Shown here in pieces: positions 61,287-64,000 of a stretch of DNA of 64,000 bases (within the stretch, counting starts at the first letter, position 1; the number at the start of each line of letters is the position of its first letter). The stretch covers positions 6,679,304-6,743,303 of the forward strand of contig WARS01000030.1 in NCBI GenBank assembly GCA_008933995.1, read 5' to 3'. Below the pieces are notes generated by a model. That model searched no databases. It was not told the origin of the DNA and worked only from the letters and a program-made list of their open reading frames with translations. The translations under genes were made by a program, and so were the position numbers. Source of the stretch: Datnioides undecimradiatus (lineage: Eukaryota > Chordata > Actinopteri > Lobotiformes > Datnioididae).

Positions 61287-62614
61287 GCACAGCACCCCAC
61301 CCCTTCCCTATCCCTCCACAATCTCTCGCTCTCTCTTTCTCTCTCACTCTCAGGGGAGATAGTGTTGTTGTTTGTTGTTTTAAGCCCGAGTTTGGTCCCA
61401 CCACTCTCAGGAGAGAAGAAGAAGAGAGAGCACAAGTCTGTTATAGCCCGCTGACAGGGACGACATGGGACGACCCACTCCAGGGAGCATCTGATGGGAT
61501 TATAACACTCTTTCCAACTCACTTTTTTCCCCCCACTAAGAATAACTCTGCTCATTCTGTTGGTGGTGTAGCATCACAGAGCCAACTCCATGTTCAAATG
61601 GACCTGATTTTTAAAGACAGAAAATACCTGTTGAGGAATTTGGTTTTGTCGGCCCGCAGCTCATTTGGAAGAATTCAGGCTTGCTGTTTCCTATTTAGGA
61701 GTACGAGGAGAGAAACAAAAAAAACACACACACTAGAGAGAGAGAGAGAAGCGTTTATCTTGGCACATCTGTGGTGAGCAGAGAGCACGGACGCGTGAGG
61801 AAGTAGTCCCAGATGAGCACTGACAGCTGACACCATCCTCAATTTCACTTGATTTGATTTGGCCCCGTGCTTTCACTGTCAGTGAGATGATATGCTAACT
61901 CTCTCCCTGATTGGTCTTTAACAGACAAGACTCTTTGCCTTTTTAGGCTCTTCACACATACATACACACATACCCACACACACACGCACCTACACACAAA
62001 CACACACACCCACACACTGAGCTGCACCTTTTTGATTCTTTCTTTTCCACAAAAACAAATAGACATATCCTTGATGGCAGGACCAAAAGCTGATTGAATT
62101 TCCAGTTTGATGCACTTTGATCCGTTGATTCTGCACTGACCTGGAAGTCAGAATCGCTTCTAGCTAATAAGTTTTATCTAATAAACACAGAGGGTTCAGC
62201 AGGCCTGACTCTTACTGTTGCATTCACTTTCATTCCTGCTCTTACCAGGTGCAGCTGATGACACTCTTGTGTCTTTTGCTGCTTTGCATCTTGGTGTTGT
62301 TTTACATTTGTCATTCTTGGACCTGTTTTTCCTGCACTGTCTTGTCAAAGGAGCTTGTCTCTCATAACTTGTGACCACACTCAAACGTTTTGGATGGCCT
62401 TCCCTTCTGATTTGTGACAGCATGGGGGTTTCGGTCGCACCACAGAAGTTTATGGTTTCTCTCACCCGCCTCCCAGAGCTGCTGTTTTGATGCCTCTCTG
62501 AACTGAACCCAGCTCTATTTGAACCTGCACAAAAAAAGAAATGATGAACAAAGACTCTCGCTTTTCAAGGAAGATGCACGGCAACTTCTCTACCCGCAGG
62601 CACTCGTGTATTGG
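50190..62614 (+). CDS. pde4c: PDE4-family cAMP phosphodiesterase, alternative N-terminal exons only (gene continues past the window)
   Basis: Three separate starts resemble the unique N-termini of PDE4 long isoforms: a two-exon start (50190-50231 and 51404-51633), a single exon (56212-56474) and a mini-exon (62541-62614). All three end in phase 2 at a GT donor, so each can join one common exon coding the FDVENG-type sequence that begins the shared part of PDE4 long forms. That shared part (UCR1, UCR2, catalytic domain) is not visible before 64000 and must lie downstream. PDE4 hydrolyses cAMP; the alternative N-termini set membrane and partner targeting. PDE4C rather than A, B or D is inferred from the MAST3-PIK3R2-IFI30 neighbours. 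The N-terminal sequences themselves look closest to PDE4D/PDE4B isoforms. Introns between these exons show only repeats and AT-rich DNA. Confidence 0.75.
51404..51633 (+). CDS. pde4c: PDE4D7/PDE4B1-like second N-terminal exon
   Basis: It has a good acceptor (TCCATCCAG) after a T-rich tract and a strong donor (GTGAGT) at 51634, phase 0 in and phase 2 out, with 76 complete codons. The core CAVKRLFSGTLQLPRLS matches the conserved block seen in PDE4B1 (CCSGNLQLPPLS) and PDE4D7 (VRRLSCRNIQLPPLA). GC content is well above the flanks, as expected of a true exon. No ATG in the exon fits as a start, so an upstream exon is needed. Confidence 0.75.
51634..56211 (+). other. pde4c intron between the D7-like and D5-like exons
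   Basis: About 4.6 kb. A TG-rich stretch lies at about 52378-52405 and a tandem GTACA run at about 54788-54803. Purine-rich sequence at about 55585-55900 may belong to the promoter of the 56212 exon. No further PDE4-like exon was recognised. Confidence 0.55.
56212..56474 (+). CDS. pde4c: PDE4D5/PDE4B3-like N-terminal exon
   Basis: An ATG-initiated frame of 87 codons plus two bases ends at the GTAGAG donor (56475). After an acidic start (SELCSESSEEEQAEVV) comes a Ser-Pro repeat block (SPKISPKDSPRGSPRNSP) and then LFRKLLMNRSINLQRRRFTLAHTP. This matches the PDE4B3 and PDE4D5 ends, where SPRNSP is followed by an FRKLL/LRRML helix and RRFTVAHT just before the common exon. PDE4D5 has 88 unique residues, so the length also agrees. 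The RACK1-binding N-terminal motif of PDE4D5 is not obvious here. The start is the only ATG in frame upstream of the conserved block. Confidence 0.82.
61234..61282 (+). repeat. (CT)n microsatellite
   Basis: About 24 uninterrupted CT units, followed by a degenerate CT-rich stretch to about 61352. They produce Ser/Leu and Arg/Glu repeats in translated frames, which are not genes. Confidence 0.92.
61951..62018 (+). repeat. CA-rich degenerate repeat
   Basis: CACACATACATACACACATACCC and similar units continue to about 62018. It lies about 0.5 kb before the PDE4D3-like exon. Confidence 0.8.
62541..62614 (+). CDS. pde4c: PDE4D3-like N-terminal mini-exon with RRHS PKA motif
   Basis: From the first ATG it encodes 24 residues ending MHGNFSTRRHSCI plus two bases, then a GTATGT donor at 62615. 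Human PDE4D3 has the 15-residue start MMHVNNFPFRRHSWI before the same junction. The M-H-x-N-F...RRHS-x-I pattern, the tiny size and the phase 2 exit all agree. RRHS contains the PKA site (Ser13) that activates PDE4D3. Three in-frame ATGs (62541, 62544, 62574) are possible; the last gives a 13-residue start nearest to PDE4D3. The common exon is outside the window. Confidence 0.68.
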
Positions 62615-64000
62615 GTATGTATCCGGTTGTGTGTTGAGAGTTTTTGTGATTGTGATTACAGTGAGGGCAACAGAATACATGTGTGTGCAGATGTTCAGGA
62701 AGTTTTGGAAAGCGGATTTCACTTGTTTCTGTTCCTGGCAAGTACTGCCTGTTTTTCAACTTTTTCAATGCATGAAATATAATCAGTTGATGGGGAATTA
62801 TTTGACATTGCTGCTCTGTCTCTGTGTTTACAGTTGTTTTGCTTTTTGTTAGTGGATTTATCTGTGTTATTCTCTTGTGTAGTCAGACAGTAACATTTCG
62901 ATTGCATGGAATATAAAAAGTAACTGATGATAGAAAACATTTTGACATAGAGATGAATATTTTTTAGATGAAATCATCGGTTTGTTTTGCTTTGTTAAGA
63001 ACAAACACTTTTTAGTTGTCAGTCTGCTCAGTGTCCTGTTTAATGCTATGAATTAACTTAGACTCTCTCTAACGCTAAAGATAAATAGATTAGATGCATG
63101 ATTCGGTGACGGCGGTTGGTGTTGTGTATGGTGTTCTGGATGCTGCAGTTGGCGTTGCGGGGGCCTTGGGGTGACATGGTGGATCAATGGCTCTGTCCAC
63201 TGATGGCCCTCCTTGGGGGGTCCTTGGACCCAAGCCAAGCTGAGGCGTCTGTGTCAGGCACGGTACGGCTGTCATGCGGTCCCTGATTTTGAGGTTTCAT
63301 AAGGGGACTGAAGAAATATCGGCACACTGAGGAAAAATTATTCATGAGAGCAGCAGATGTTGCAGATTTCATCTCTGTTTTCTATCTTGTGCTCTAGGAA
63401 ACAAAACAGAGAGTAATAAAATAATGTGTCAAACGGACTCACTTCCAAGAGGTAAATCATGGCAACATGCTCCTCTTGTCCACATGCTGATGAGACTGAT
63501 TGGTTTAATTGCAGTTGTAAGTTGATATGACTGTGTAATCACCAGGCAGGATTCAGGAAAAACATAAAATTTACTACAGCTGTCATGAGATCCCTGTAGG
63601 ACATGTTATTATGTAAGTTTACTGAGACTTAAAGCAGACACTTAGAACATGAAATGCAAGAACACGCACACACACCGGCACACAGACTATGGATATACAC
63701 ACACATGAAACTGGAGCCCAGCGTGGGTCCATATGCCCTGTGACAGGAAGCTTACAAACAGGGAAATAAGCTCTGAATGCTGCAGCAACTCGTCAAGAAT
63801 CACACTCTTCTTACTTGGGGGAAAAAATTCAGAGCTGTTGTGGGATTTTTTATTTTTGTGCGGTGCAGCAAACTTTTCTGAACTCTGGGCATAAGGCATG
63901 TGCCTCGCGAGTGTCATCCGAACTCCTCCAGCCGTGAGCCTGTTTGGATCATATGAGGAGATCAAAGCAGGAGATTTTAGACCACAGCCAGAGACACAGA
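62615..64000 (+). other. pde4c intron continuing past the window
   Basis: No common PDE4 exon was found up to 64000. A locally GC-rich patch at about 63105-63300 includes the perfect small palindrome GGGTCCTTGGACCC near 63219. CA-rich sequence lies near 63663-63706. Nothing else was recognised. Confidence 0.5.

Larger units (their letters stand above)
56475..62540 (+). other. pde4c intron between the D5-like and D3-like exons
   Basis: About 6.1 kb without a recognised exon. The PDE4A/4C-type start (LWRQPR...PIRIQQR) was looked for and not found. CT- and CA-rich repeats at 61.2-62.0 kb sit just before the D3-like exon. Confidence 0.55.

Noticed and set aside
61118..61777. 219-codon open frame
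   Set aside because: It is open because of a (CT)n repeat that codes Ser/Leu in every frame; it has no domain and no splice support.
56475..62540. A PDE4A4/PDE4C1-type first exon (LWRQPR..PIRIQQR)
   Set aside because: Looked for between the known pde4c exons in all frames and not found; it may lie elsewhere or be lost.

Overview
The window is nuclear DNA from a vertebrate, almost certainly a ray-finned (teleost) fish. Genes are split into many short GT-AG exons, introns are AT-rich with TG/CT/AAT microsatellites, and protein similarity runs at the level expected between fish and mammal. The gene order matches human 19p13.11 (MAST3 - PIK3R2 - IFI30 - PDE4C), all on the + strand. Names rest on protein motifs recognised by eye plus this order; no database search was run.

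Layout. (1) 22-6790: the last 16 coding exons of a MAST3-type microtubule-associated Ser/Thr kinase (most of the kinase domain, AGC tail, PDZ domain, Ser/Pro-rich C-terminus), then a 3' UTR of about 2.6 kb. (2) About 9.9-35.6 kb: pik3r2 (p85-beta PI3-kinase regulatory subunit). It has a GC-rich promoter region and a predicted noncoding exon ending at 10224, then 15 coding exons giving 736 residues (SH3, RhoGAP-like BH, nSH2, iSH2, cSH2). The long first introns carry GC-rich and purine-rich islands that may be alternative promoters, and a downstream intron carries an interspersed repeat. The 3' UTR may run as far as about 42.7 kb. (3) 44.4-49.15 kb: ifi30 (GILT, the lysosomal thiol reductase), complete in seven exons and 256 residues, with a compact TATA/CCAAT/CRE promoter that contains an X1-X2-like motif. 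(4) 50.2-64 kb: the 5' part of a PDE4 cAMP phosphodiesterase, pde4c by synteny. Only alternative N-terminal exons are present: a two-exon PDE4D7-like start, a PDE4D5/PDE4B3-like start, and a very short PDE4D3-like start with an RRHS motif. All three end in phase 2, so all can splice to one common exon lying beyond the window.

The genes do not form an operon, but they touch related signalling: MAST and PDE4 belong to kinase/cAMP signalling, p85-beta to PI3K signalling, and GILT to antigen processing. The most interesting material is the PDE4 first-exon array, the ifi30 promoter module, the uORF-rich pik3r2 leader whose start codon sits in a YY1-like site, and the unexplained GC/purine islands in pik3r2 intron DNA. 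No prokaryotic elements, CRISPR arrays or intact viral genes were seen.
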